DNA from: Acephala macrosclerotiorum
Taxonomy: Eukaryota; Ascomycota; Leotiomycetes; Helotiales; Mollisiaceae
Assembly (NCBI GenBank): GCA_014904845.1
Contig: MU119694.1
Span: forward strand, 1-26,863
Length of the DNA stretch: 26,863 nt
Direction of reading: 5' to 3'
The notes beneath the pieces were generated by a model. The model had not been told where the DNA came from. It did not search any database and saw only the letters and a list, made by a program, of their open reading frames with translations. Positions 12,454 to 21,637 of this stretch are shown here, one piece after another. The translations under genes were made by a program, and so were the position numbers. Each line of letters opens with the position of its first letter. Position 1 is the first letter of the stretch.

Positions 12454-13560
12454 CGTAATTACGTATTATTATTATTTATATACGAAAATATTAAAAAAAT
12501 CGATATTAAAATACGATCGTTAAATTATTATAAATAAAAATATTAAAAATTATTTTAATTAAATATTTAATTATTCGTATTATAATAATTATTAATTAAA
12601 ATACGTTTAATTAATTTTATAAACATATAAAAAATATTAATATTTTTATAAATAAAATAATTTAATAACGTCGATTTAATTTTTTTAACGTTATTATAAT
12701 ATTATTATAATATTATAAATTTTTACGAATATTAATAATAATTGATTAATATTATAATAACGTTATAATAATACTAATAATAATTTATTATCGTCGTTAA
12801 TATTAAATTTAATTCGACAATTTTTTAATAAAAAATTTTTTTATTAATAAATTAAAAAATTTAATTATATATAAAAAATTTAATTTATAATAATAATTTC
12901 TTTTTTTTTAATTAATTTTTACGTTCGAATAATAAATATATATAATCGTATATATTATAAAAAAATAATTAATAATAATTTTAATAATTTTATTATTTAA
13001 TAATAAATATAAATTTAAAATAAATTTTATTTTTATAATTATACAATTTTTAAAAAAAATTTTAAATTTTTTTTTTTAAAATTATATATTAAATAAAATA
13101 ATTTAAAATAATTAAATCGATTGTAATAATTTAATATAAAAAACGAGAAATTTAAAAAAAAAAATTTAATAATATAAAATTTTATAATACGTTTTTATTT
13201 TAAATATTAAAAAATTTATTAATTTATTAGTTTATTACTCGATAAAATTTAAAATAAAAATATATTATTAAAATTGAAAACTTTATAATCGCTTATAAAA
13301 ACGTTTTTACGAGATTTGTAAAATAAAATATACGTCGAATAAAAAAAAAAAAAAATTCGTTTATTATTAACTCGTTTAACGAATCGTCGAACGAGTTTTT
13401 TTTTTTAAAACGAGAAAAACATTTTAATTTTTTTTATAAAAATAATAATAAAAAATTAAATAAATTAAAAAGTTTTTTAAATATATTTTTAAATTTAAAA
13501 ATTTAAAAACGTTTTATAAATAAAAATCGTTTTTTATTTTTTTATTTTATATTATATTAA

Positions 13561-14035
13561 ATAATTAAAATAATTTAAATTATAAATAAATAAATATATA
13601 TAATTATAATTATAATATTCTAAATTTAAAAAAAAAAATTTAAAAAAAAATTTATAAAATTTAATATATTATATTTTTTATATTTAAAAAATTAAATTAA
13701 ATTTTAAAATATTAATATTTAATAAATATTAATATTAAAAATTTTATAAAATTTAATTATTTAAAAAAAAATTTATAAATTTTTTTTTAAAAATTAAAAA
13801 TTTTATAAAATTTATATATTATATAAATAATTTTTATATTTTAATAAAAATTATATTTATTATTATTTTTAAATTTTTTTTATTTATATTATTATTTTTA
13901 TAATATATTACAATTTTTAAATATAATTTTTATATTTAGTTTTTATTATTTTTAATATATATAAAATTTTTTTTTTTAATTTTTTTAATTTTTTTATTAT
14001 ATTAAAAATTATTAATAATTTTATTATTATTATAG
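13561..14035. other. AT-saturated DNA up to the gene island
   Basis: No cytosine-bearing anchor is legible across most of this stretch. Composition starts to recover at about 14033, and the next 130 bp is intermediate, which may reflect RIP leaking outward from the repeat. Confidence 0.55.
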
Positions 14036-14400
14036 CGTGTAAATTCATACAAAATCGCCACGCGAATTATTATCTCAAGTCCAAAAACTAATTTCTTTCA
14101 ATTAGTAGCTTCGCACGTCTTATAATAATTACATCGTACGTTGTAATTTTACTTATGTCATCTTTTGGCAAGGTGTGGCTGTGGCTGCCTTAAGGCACCA
14201 TCGTGGCCTTGACTGTCAGCAAGCAAACACCGGCACCAGCAGGTCAGCGACTAGGTCTAGCTACACGTTCACGTAGCTCTTTATACTGTAAGATACTGTA
14301 CAATCGATTGCAAAATTAGCTTCGTCCTTTTCCGCCCCCAAAAGAAAATCAACTGACATTCAGCTGCTTTCAGCCTGGTCTGCTTGGTCAGTCAAGGAAA
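14036..14400 (+). promoter_or_regulatory. Upstream region of the CorA-like gene
   Basis: 365 bp of recovering composition before the ATG at 14401. The last 80 bp are pyrimidine-rich with TTTTCCGCCCCC and CAGCTGCTTTCAG, typical of filamentous-fungal leaders. A TTTATACTG at 14280 is a weak TATA candidate. No specific factor site is claimed. Confidence 0.3.
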
Positions 14401-15441
14401 ATGGAAACCTCACGATACCAACTCGTTGACTCCCTTTACGGTCCCGGCACAGTCGGCGCATGGCTCCTTACCCTCTGCGCCGTCCTCATCAGCTGGACAC
14501 TCAACATATCGACCCGCTGTAAAGACAACATCTCTATAGACTTTGTTGGCGCGTTATTGCTCCCCTTGGTCTCCGCTGGTCATCTCATCTTCCAAGCGTC
14601 GAGGTTACCTTATTCTGTCGCCGAGACGATTACTTCAGCGGATGTTGAAGTTCAGAAGTATGCGTCTGCCCTTGAAGCACCGCTAACTATCTGCGAAGCT
14701 TTCTCAATGGTGGCTTTAATTGCGGCAGCTTGTTGCGGACCTTGGTGGGACAGTGATCCGAAGTTGCGGCGACTGATTGCGGTGCTGGTGACGGGTCTGC
14801 TAAGTTGGGGAACCGAGAATCTGATGTTCGCTATGGCGACATTGAGGGGCGTCAAGGCCAGCGATGCGACACTGAGCAGGCCTTATTTGTTCCTCATTAC
14901 GCCCATTGTGGCAATGACTTGGGGCTTTCTCACACTATGTGTGCTGGCTGGAGGGTTGGTTTGGATCATAGGCAGAATTAATATCAAGAGGGCTCAGAAA
15001 TCAGAGGCCGATTTAGAGAAGACAAGAAAACTCTGGTCGCGGCGATATCATTCGACAGTATCAAACTTTGGCAATGGGGATACTAAAATCACCAGACATC
15101 AGATGGTCAAACTGAACGCAGCGGGCTTGGATGTTGTACGACAAGATTCTCGGGCGGTGGCGTCGATGACCCTGCTTACCCTATTCTTCCTACCAATGTC
15201 TTTCGTATCGTCAGTGTTCGGGATGTCTTTCTCCGATACGAAGCAGTCGATGGCGGCAAAACCTCACCGGCCATTCTTCCTGATACCAGAATCGAACGCA
15301 TCTATGAGCAATCTTGATCAGATCTTGGCATTGACAGGAGGCATTCTTGTTTTACTCTGGGCAATCCGAGCAGCATATTCGTCACGGAAGAATTCTGCCG
15401 AATTATTACAGAGTGTCCTAATAAGACGGCGATCGATATGA
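14401..15441 (+). CDS. CorA-like multi-pass membrane protein, 346 aa
   Basis: Intronless frame; the start has A at -3 and G at +4. Hydrophobic segments lie at about residues 18-36, 46-65, 101-113, 124-146, 163-191, 255-278 and 307-326. The C-terminal part reads R-Q-D-S-R-A-V-A-S-M-T, then L-T-L-F-F-L-P-M-S-F-V, then F-G-M-S-F (residues 247-277). That is the layout of CorA-type divalent-cation channels, in which a stalk helix leads to TM1 ending in G-M-N. Here the motif is G-M-S, as in degenerate fungal CorA-like proteins, so Mg2+ transport is doubtful. The N-terminal half (L-Y-G-P-G-T-V-G-A-W-L-L-T) resembles an uncharacterised Pezizomycotina membrane family; that is from memory, not searched. 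A charged linker with K/R and E runs covers residues 192-250. The gene is convergent with the HET gene. Probably a plasma or internal membrane protein of unknown role. Confidence 0.85.
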   Translation: METSRYQLVDSLYGPGTVGAWLLTLCAVLISWTLNISTRCKDNISIDFVGALLLPLVSAGHLIFQASRLPYSVAETITSADVEVQKYASALEAPLTICEAFSMVALIAAACCGPWWDSDPKLRRLIAVLVTGLLSWGTENLMFAMATLRGVKASDATLSRPYLFLITPIVAMTWGFLTLCVLAGGLVWIIGRINIKRAQKSEADLEKTRKLWSRRYHSTVSNFGNGDTKITRHQMVKLNAAGLDVVRQDSRAVASMTLLTLFFLPMSFVSSVFGMSFSDTKQSMAAKPHRPFFLIPESNASMSNLDQILALTGGILVLLWAIRAAYSSRKNSAELLQSVLIRRRSI

Positions 15442-15454
15442 CAGGAATCGAGAA

Positions 15455-15713
15455 TCACTCCTGTTCCTGAAATTCAAGGATTTTGTACACTTCTTCTTCT
15501 CTTTCTTGATCTTTTCCCCAAGACTTGGGATGGGGCTTTTCTACGATTTGAAGACCGTCGACTTCGAACTGCAGTAGCTTCTGCTTCCTCTATATCACGC
15601 TTTTGTTGCGCCTCTACAATGTCCCCATGACTCAGGACTTTTGTTTGATTCGAACAGCTGATGTGGGAGATTCCAACGTCGGTGTTGAAGTTTGCCTGGT
15701 AGCCTGAGGTTAC
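15455..15713 (-). pseudogene. Decayed DNA-transposase C-terminal fragment
   Basis: The minus strand is open for 79 codons without a start Met. It includes T-K-V-L-S-H-G-D-I-V-E-A-Q-Q-K-R-D, an acidic/alanine stretch, then L-G-K-R-S-R-K. This resembles the C-terminus of fungal pogo/Fot1-type DDE transposases, where a lysine-rich block follows a [VI]-[ML]-S-x-x-D-I motif. After G-K-R-S-R-K the frame ends at 15474, but a one-base shift near 15490 continues as E-E-E-V-Y-K-I-L-E-F-Q-E-Q-E and stops at 15455. That is a second coding-like tail and points to a frameshift. A stop at 15714 closes the frame upstream, and the catalytic part is absent. The fragment lies 14 bp past the CorA-like gene and is not visibly RIP-mutated. 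Identification is by resemblance only. Confidence 0.42.
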
Positions 15714-15991
15714 CTAGCGTTGTTTTAAGCACGTCGCACCTTGTAGACCCTATATGTGTCTGGATGTCCTCGTTCTTTATTCTGTACAGTTGACAATGTA
15801 CTTGATTTACCCTAATTGAGTTCTCCCGTACGATCCTCACTTTGTTGCTTGTATTGATGATACCAATCATCGACTGGCTGGAGTCGTGACATCCAACAGT
15901 CAGCTGACCCTGGCAATGGCACGTGACATCAGAACTGTCACAAAGTGCAGACGATAAGCTAAAATTTTTTAGATAATATACGAACTTCTAT

Positions 15992-17311
15992 TTATAGCAA
16001 ATCTGTCACAGGCTTCCAGCGAGGAGTAACGTGTAGCATAGCCAATGCAACTTTTGCAGGATCTCGAGACAAGTCGACACACTTATAAAATGCCAAACTG
16101 TTCAGTTCCTCCATTCCTTCATAGTCTGGGCTGAACACTTTAGCGTAATACCCTGCACACTCCAGCAGCGCCGTCAGGTTCTTCAAGCCCATAAGTATAG
16201 CCAGCGTTTGCAAACGTCCCAAATAATCGAAATCTGGCGAAGATAATACTTGGCTTCTGAACCACAGCACTACATCCTCATACACTTGCTCAACACTTTT
16301 CCCGTAGTCTGCAACAAAGGGACGGGGCCCTCTCAACTCCATCAAACTTATCAACCCAAAGACTTTATCTCTTGGATCTTGACACTCATGGCGGGAGAAA
16401 CGCATAAGCATTTCTAGCTGGAATAATGGGTCTGATGTCCGAGCCTTATCAAAGAGCGATCTGGACTCTTTCGTCATTAAAAGGTCGGCACAAAGGCTTT
16501 TTTCCACGCCATACAACCATGATTTATCCCATCCAGTAACAACACCCCAATTGCTACTACCAGTCTCATCTTGGATATACTTATTATGGATGCTCTTCAC
16601 CACCCAGTGGAATAGCGCGAGAGCAGCAAACGTACAGAGTTCGTTTCCGCAAAGAAAGACAACCTGCGGAGCCAGGACAATCTCTTGAATGATCCAAAGT
16701 CTCTTCCAGTATCCCCTTTCGAGCACAGCTGAGATGGCGACACTAACCTCTGGTATCAACACGAGCCTCTCGTATATCTTGTCCAACTGGCGTGGGGTAT
16801 CTTGCCAAAGGCCTGATGATGCGAGTATGCTGAGTATGTCGCCAGTAGTCTTGCGTCCGATCCTTTGAAAGTAAATCATAGCCATCCAGCTGTCGTCGGC
16901 CTCTGGCCCCAGCCAGGCGATAACGCTGTGGGCTTGCGAATACAGCGTGCTCATGAGCTCGACCTGATGGTTCCGTTCGAGTATATTCTCCTGATCAATG
17001 CAGATGGCGTCTATCCAGAAAAACCTGCAGTCGTTGAATTCGGCGGCTCCTTTGACGTACCGTTGATTTCGGATGGAACGCAAGGCGAGGTACAGATTCT
17101 CTCGAATGGCAATTGCTTGCCCATCGATGAGTATTGTAACTGGGGACGGTGGCGGTCCCCAAGCGTAGGACAAGGCAATATACGCAGGGCAATCGGAGAG
17201 GTCGACAACATGAAATACGCATGAAACAAGTTCGGTGTCGCCCGACTGAATCTCAATCAGCCTGATCGATCGCTTAGCTCGATTGAGGGCCTTGTATATC
17301 AATGAGTTCAT
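15992..17311 (-). CDS. HET-domain (heterokaryon incompatibility) protein, 439 aa
   Basis: From the Met at 17311 the protein opens I-R-L-I-E-I, then shows the HET blocks in order: Y-I-A-L-S-Y-A-W-G (residues 44-52), F-W-I-D-A-I-C-I-D-Q-E-N (98-109), E-R-N-H-Q-V-E-L-M (112-120), V-I-A-W-L-G (130-135), W-K-R-L-W-I-I-Q-E-I (202-211) and C-Q-D-P-R-D-K-V-F-G-L (310-320). HET proteins act in non-self recognition, triggering cell death when incompatible hyphae fuse. The frame is open for 83 more codons up to a Met at 17560, but that part is arginine/proline/serine-rich, unlike the family, and is probably leader. The start at 17311 has GAAATGA context and sits at the usual distance from the first HET block. 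At 439 aa it is shorter than many HET proteins (600-700 aa) and has no visible C-terminal repeat or nucleotide-binding domain. No intron is needed. Target and partner are unknown. Confidence 0.88.
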   Translation of the reverse strand: MNSLIYKALNRAKRSIRLIEIQSGDTELVSCVFHVVDLSDCPAYIALSYAWGPPPSPVTILIDGQAIAIRENLYLALRSIRNQRYVKGAAEFNDCRFFWIDAICIDQENILERNHQVELMSTLYSQAHSVIAWLGPEADDSWMAMIYFQRIGRKTTGDILSILASSGLWQDTPRQLDKIYERLVLIPEVSVAISAVLERGYWKRLWIIQEIVLAPQVVFLCGNELCTFAALALFHWVVKSIHNKYIQDETGSSNWGVVTGWDKSWLYGVEKSLCADLLMTKESRSLFDKARTSDPLFQLEMLMRFSRHECQDPRDKVFGLISLMELRGPRPFVADYGKSVEQVYEDVVLWFRSQVLSSPDFDYLGRLQTLAILMGLKNLTALLECAGYYAKVFSPDYEGMEELNSLAFYKCVDLSRDPAKVALAMLHVTPRWKPVTDLL

Positions 17312-18464
17312 TTCAAAGTCTTGACGAAAGCGGCGGAGACGTGGACGTGCGTACGAAAGATAGAGAGGGTACGAAGGTTGGCGAAGGAGTGTACTAAGCT
17401 GAACCACTGGTTCGACCTTATGTGCATTGATGGTGCTCGAATCGAACGAAAAAAATCTCCTGTGCGTGTCAATTCCCAAAAGTTTGGGGTTGTGAGCGAG
17501 GCTGTGAATGATACAGTGGAGACGGGATAGAATGGAGGCTTGGTGACGTGACTTTTGCATGTCACAGCGGCTGCAGCTACTCGAGTAGATACGGTCCGCC
17601 GGTGCCGCGTATTGTTTTCAGCTCATGGCAAAGCCTCTCCAGTCGTTACCGGAGCCTCGTATAGTAGTATTTGGTGCGTTTCGTTAGTTTTGCTTTTACT
17701 ACTTAGCACACCTCTGATCGCGCCTTGTACGGGAATGGGTGTCAGCCTCCAATTTCTATTTCGTTCTTGGTTTATGTCTTAGACTATTGCTTGGCCTCTT
17801 CGTACCCTCCCAGAAGTATCGTGTATTACGCGTTTGAGTCACAGCTTTGCTTTTTATTAGTGAGGTCGGGGCGAGCAAATGTCGGATCAAGCCTTACGCA
17901 GATCCCATCTCCACAGAAAACGACTGTTGCTCCTCTATCCGTTTTCTGCTTCGTTAAGTTTCCTGTGAAGGTCGTAGAAGCAAGACTTGAGAGCGCCGAC
18001 GATCCGGCACGTACCGCGTGGCTGGTGCCATGGCTTCGGTCCACCGACACATGATAACCAATTCCTCAGATACGTCTAGCCGCGAAGGGTAGTGCAAGAA
18101 GTCCTTAAAGGCTGAAGTTGGGGATTTCAAAGCCTCTTGTGGAGAAGTAAGCAGCATCACATGGGCTGGTCAACAGAGTCTCAATCTCATAATCGTGGGC
18201 GTGGCCTGCCTCAGTCCTACGTGCTACGTCCTGATAGGAAAGAGGCTTCACAGAGCGACATTTAGTCCAGCTGCTGTAAAGGAGAGAGTAACCGCAGCAA
18301 ACATTTTTAGGTGATAAACGAGGCTTCGACTTTTAGTACTGTCCAATGTGGATGAGACATGTTGCGGAGGCATAATCGCTCGAGTAATCATGCGATGGCT
18401 GTCTTACAAGCACGGCCAGACATGATAGCCCGCTGCAGCCCCTAATCATTTGATTCAAGCAGTT
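17312..18464. other. Intergenic region between divergent genes
   Basis: About 1.2 kb of normal composition upstream of the HET gene (minus) and of the truncated gene at 18612 (plus). The first 250 bp is probably HET-gene leader. Open frames of 68-109 codons here overlap each other on both strands and show no recognisable domain or coding bias, so I do not call them. It should hold the promoters of both genes. Confidence 0.5.
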
Positions 18465-18474
18465 TCACATGTGA
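18465..18474. promoter_or_regulatory. Perfect 10-bp palindrome (E-box type)
   Basis: TCACATGTGA, about 140 bp upstream of the ATG at 18612 and followed by a pyrimidine-rich leader (CTCCCATCCGCATCTCC). It contains the CANNTG core bound by bHLH factors. A site of this length may occur by chance, so function is only suggested by position. Confidence 0.25.
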
Positions 18475-18611
18475 GGGATTTAATCTGCAGAGGCAAGGCA
18501 TTTCAAATTCCGCATTAAATCTCCCATCCGCATCTCCATAACCAGCCTTCACTACTCATTCATACCCAGTTCCTTTCAATCAAGGAGAGGAAAGTCTCCC
18601 AGACGGCAGCT

Positions 18612-18767
18612 ATGTCGAAGTTCTTCCGCAAAGTATTCCGATCAAAAAAACGTAAAGATTCCGACCTCGACTATGATAATAATGTCGATGTCTTCCAATC
18701 CGTGCAATCTTTTCAGCTAAGGCCCCTCCCAATATCGGCCACCTCCCATGTCGGCCACCTCGCTTAG
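18612..18767 (+). pseudogene. 5' end of a gene, interrupted by a repeat
   Basis: ATG with upstream CT-rich leader, then 35 residues that look genuinely coding: M-S-K-F-F-R-K-V-F-R-S-K-K-R-K-D, an acidic D-L-D-Y-D-N-N-V-D block, then F-Q-S-V-Q-S-F-Q-L. At about 18717 the frame enters a different kind of sequence with 16-17 bp tandem repeats and stops at 18765 after 51 codons. RIP-saturated DNA follows. The simplest reading is a gene cut near codon 35 by a transposon insertion. The rest of the gene is not seen; it could lie beyond the window or have been lost. A first exon of a gene with a long intron is less likely because no clear GTAAGT-type donor is present. The protein family is not recognised. 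Confidence 0.5.
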
Positions 18768-18790
18768 TTTACCGCTCTTATAATCTTCGC
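18717..18790. repeat. Probable transposon terminus with tandem repeats
   Basis: Directly after CAGCTA the sequence reads AGGCCCCTCCCAATATCGG and repeats a 16-17 bp unit. The 11-mer TCGGCCACCTC occurs at 18735-18745 and 18751-18761, each preceded by CTCCCA. GC content is higher than in the flank and then falls steeply into the RIP-mutated block. The TA just before AGGCC could be the target dinucleotide of a Tc1/mariner-type element. No opposite terminus was found, so the element class is open. Confidence 0.42.
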
Positions 18791-18879
18791 ACTTTAAACT
18801 CTCATTTTTTAATAAACTTTTAATAAATCAATTCCAAATTTCGTAAAAGCTTAAAATCGATTATAAAGTCTTTATATAC

Positions 18880-18895
18880 TAAAAAAAAAAAAAAA

Positions 18896-18939
<44 letters not shown>

Positions 18940-18963
18940 GTTTAAAAAAATAAAAAAAAAAAA
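18880..18963. repeat. Interrupted poly-A tract
   Basis: Runs of about 20 and 32 A separated by TTT, then A runs broken by CGTTT and T. It is the mirror of the poly-T tract at 3361-3468 and may be a purine tract whose G was converted to A. Confidence 0.6.
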
Positions 18964-19089
18964 ATTTATATATAAAATTTATTTAAATTAAAAATTTTTA
19001 AAGTTTATTATTTAAAATAAAATTAATAATCGCGTTTTTCGAAAAAAAAGTTTAAAAATTTTTTTTAATTTGAAAATAATAATTTACGA

Positions 19090-20115
19090 ATTAAATTTTA
19101 ATTTAAAAAATTTTAAATTAAAATTTTTATAAAACGTATTTTAAACGTTTAAAAAAATATAAAACTATTTAAAAAAAATTAAATAATTTATTTTATTCGA
19201 CGAAATTTTATTTTTAAAATTAAAAAAACAATTTTAAATCGATTTTACGCGTATTAATAATATTATATTTAATAAAATATTTTTTTCGTTTTTAAAAAAA
19301 TAAACTCGTTTAACGATTTATTAAACGAATTAATAACGAATAAATTTTTTTTTTTTTTTTTCGATATTTAATATAAATTTTCGATTTTAATAATTTATTT
19401 TTATTTTAAATTTTAAATTAAAAACTTTTAATTTAAACGTTTTTTAAATATTTAAAATTTTATTAAATAATAAAATTAATAAATTAATAAATTTTTTAAT
19501 ATTTAAAATAAAAACGTATTTTTTATAAAATTTTATATTATTAAAAAAACTTTTTAAAATTTTTATTTTTTATATTAAATTATTATAATAAATTTAATTA
19601 ATTTAAATTATATAATTATAAAATTAAAATAATTTTTTTTTAATATTTTAATATTTTAACGTTTTAAATAAAAACGTATTTTTAATAAAATTTTATATTA
19701 AAAAAATACTTTTTAAAATTTTCGTTTTTTATATTAAATTATTATAATAAATTTAATTAATTTAAATTGTTTTAATATTTCGTTTTAAAACGATTATTAA
19801 TTTTAATATTTAAAATAAAAATATATTAAAAAAATTTATAATTGTAATTTTAATTAAATACAATTATATTTTATTAATTTATATAATAATAAATTAATAA
19901 AATTATTTAAAATTTAAAATTTAAAACTTTTTTATGCAATTTAAATTAATTAATAAATCGTAATTATAAACGTAAATATAATCGTGAAATTTTAATATTT
20001 TTTTATTAAAATAATTATATATTATTTTAAAATTATAAAATTATCGAATTTTTAATAAATTAATTAAATTATTATATTTAAATATTTCGATTAAATTTAA
20101 ATAAAATCGTTTATT
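19090..20115 (-). repeat. Degenerate interspersed repeat, right copy (inverted)
   Basis: The reverse complement matches 10941-13560 in module order: C at 19290-19380, B at about 19498-19600 and 19655-19760, A at 19840-20115. Shared blocks such as TATTTAAATATAATAATTTA and CGTTTTTATTTTAAATATTA include CpG anchors. It lacks the 1.4-kb segment of the left copy. Similarity fades into the poly-A tract near 18960. With the left copy it encloses the gene island. Confidence 0.6.
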
Positions 20116-20964
20116 AAAAATATTAATATTACGTATATAAAAAAACAATATTAATTAAATTATAATTTTTATTATTAAAATATAAATGAAATTAAAATCA
20201 TAAAAATTTAAAAAATAAATAAATTAATAATTAAAAATATTTTAAAAAATTTTATTTAAAAAAAATAATTTAATTTTAAAATTTAAAATTTTTTTATTAA
20301 ATATATTTTTAATATAAAAATAATATTACGTTTATTTATAATATTTAAAAATAAATTAATATAATAATAATAAATTTTTATTAATTTAAATTTTTTTAAA
20401 ATAAATATAAATTTTTTTTATTTTTTAAATAATATTTTTATTTTTTTTATTTTTATATATTTTATATATATTTTAATTATTTAATTTATTAATGTTCGTT
20501 TTTTAAAAATAAAACCTTTTAATTTATTATTATAAAATTCGAATAAATAATTTAATAATAATAATAAATAAATAAAATAAACTTTAAAAAAATTAAAAAA
20601 ATTAATATTTAATTATTTAAAATAAATTTTTAAAAAAATAAATTTTTTAAATTACGAAATTTATAAAATATTATTTTAAAAAATTTATTATTATTATTTA
20701 ATAAAATTTTAAAATAAAATAATTAAAATTTAAAAAACGATATAAAATAAAAAACAATTTAAATTTTAAATTTATAAATATTAAATATATTAAAAAAATT
20801 TAAATTAAAATTAAAAATCGTTAAATTAAAATAAAATTTTTATAATAAATTGTATAATAATTAAAAAATAAAAAAATTATAATAATTTAAAATATAATAA
20901 TAAAAATTAAACGAAGTAATTAATATAAAAAATAATTAATATAAAAAAAAAAAGTTTAAATTGC
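20116..20964. other. AT-saturated degraded DNA
   Basis: A/T runs with very rare CpG; no legible motif. Composition recovers gradually from about 20960 to 21060. Confidence 0.55.
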
Positions 20965-21182
20965 TCGTTTTTCTTTTAAATAAAATTCTACGACATGTTT
21001 AAACTCTTGCATTAATTAAAAATCCACGAGTAATTTTACTAAAAATCTCGGTTTCCGATTATTTAAGCCCGGGCGTTTTTTCACCTCTTTACCGGAGCTT
21101 ATACTACTTAAGCTTCCTCCCGCCGCACGTCCTCGTGGGGCCCCATGGGGGAAAAAACGAGCAGCCTAGAGGGGCTTTATTA

Positions 21183-21637
21183 GGCGCCTTCTTTGAACTC
21201 CTAGAACTCCTGGAATCCTTCGATGAGACAGACACCTATGACGTTTGCGTTCTTCGATTCGCACAAGATATACCACTCTTGCACTGGAGTATATACCTTT
21301 AATCACAGTCTGACTCGGTCGATGGTGGGCCTGTCTACGATGTCTTTTACGATCTCGAGGAGGGTTGCTGGGTATCATTGGAAAGACAGGCACGTCAGGT
21401 AACACACATGAGCTCGGTGTGGGGCGGTGGAAAATCTTCAGGTGTGTATAAAGGGGAACGGTTCTGGGTACTATTGTTAGTCTAGAGGAGTTCCAGAATA
21501 TTATTCATTCGACACCTTTGCCGGGTAGTGGGGAGAATTGCCAGAATTGGGTGGAGAATATTATTCGGCGTGCGGTTCTTCATGGTCTACTTGAGGATGA
21601 CGCTTTGCAGAGTCTTCGGGGAATTCCTAGGATGTAG
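21183..21637 (+). pseudogene. Decaying gene for a short ascomycete-type protein ending in an NCQxW block
   Basis: Frame one reads T-Y-D-V-C-V-L-R-F-A-Q-D-I-P-L-L-H-W-S-I-Y-L, meets TAA at 21300-21302, and continues D-G-G-P-V-Y-D-V-F-Y-D-L-E-E-G-C-W. Near 21400 the coding signal moves two bases: W-K-I-F-R-C-V, TAA at 21449, R-G-T-V-L-G-T-I-V-S-L-E-E-F, then E-N-C-Q-N-W-V-E-N-I-I-R-R-A-V and I-P-R-M before TAG at 21635-21637. I recall short (about 150 aa) uncharacterised ascomycete proteins with an early H-W-[AS]-[IL] block and a late N-C-Q-x-W block; this was not searched. Both TAAs could come from CAA by C-to-T in CpA, the RIP change. No clear start Met is seen; frame one is open back to about 21060. 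Possible introns were tested; none joins the best frames cleanly. Confidence 0.5.

Larger units (their letters stand above)
10941..13560 (+). repeat. Degenerate interspersed repeat, left copy
   Basis: Three modules occur in the same order, inverted, at 19090-20115. Module A (10941-11280) shares long blocks around TATTTAAATATAATAATT and ATTACGTTTATAATT. Module B, centred on TACGTTTTTATTTTAAATAT, occurs at about 11336, 11520 and 13190. Module C (13336-13420) shares TTATTA(A)CTCGTTTAACGA and an AACGAGTTT block. A segment of about 1.4 kb (11675-13110) has no counterpart in the right copy and may be an insertion here or a deletion there. No coding survives, so the transposon class is unknown. Confidence 0.6.

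Noticed and set aside
2822..14035. Centromere core
   Set aside because: AT-rich RIP-mutated DNA can be centromeric, but nothing here distinguishes that from ordinary transposon-rich heterochromatin.
14652..14855. Minus-strand 67-codon frame
   Set aside because: Lies fully inside the CorA-like gene on the opposite strand.
16865..17224. Plus-strand 119-codon frame
   Set aside because: Antisense to the HET domain coding sequence, whose motifs are clear.
17312..17560. N-terminal extension of the HET protein to the Met at 17560
   Set aside because: The 83 residues do not resemble HET N-termini, and the inner Met has good context and the usual spacing to the first HET block; treated as probable leader.
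17725..18054. Plus-strand 109-codon frame between the divergent genes
   Set aside because: Overlapped by minus-strand frames of similar length, odd composition, no recognisable domain.
17954..18160. Minus-strand 68-codon frame
   Set aside because: No motif and overlapped by other frames; expected by chance at this composition.
21166..21405. Minus-strand 79-codon frame, rich in R and P
   Set aside because: Antisense of the decaying plus-strand gene, whose protein-like blocks are more convincing.
21399..21480. 82-bp GT...AG intron in the third island
   Set aside because: Borders look fine (GTAACA, ATTGTTAG), but it joins the final exon to a less protein-like frame starting at 21223 and removes the coherent segment at 21413-21480; kept only as an alternative.
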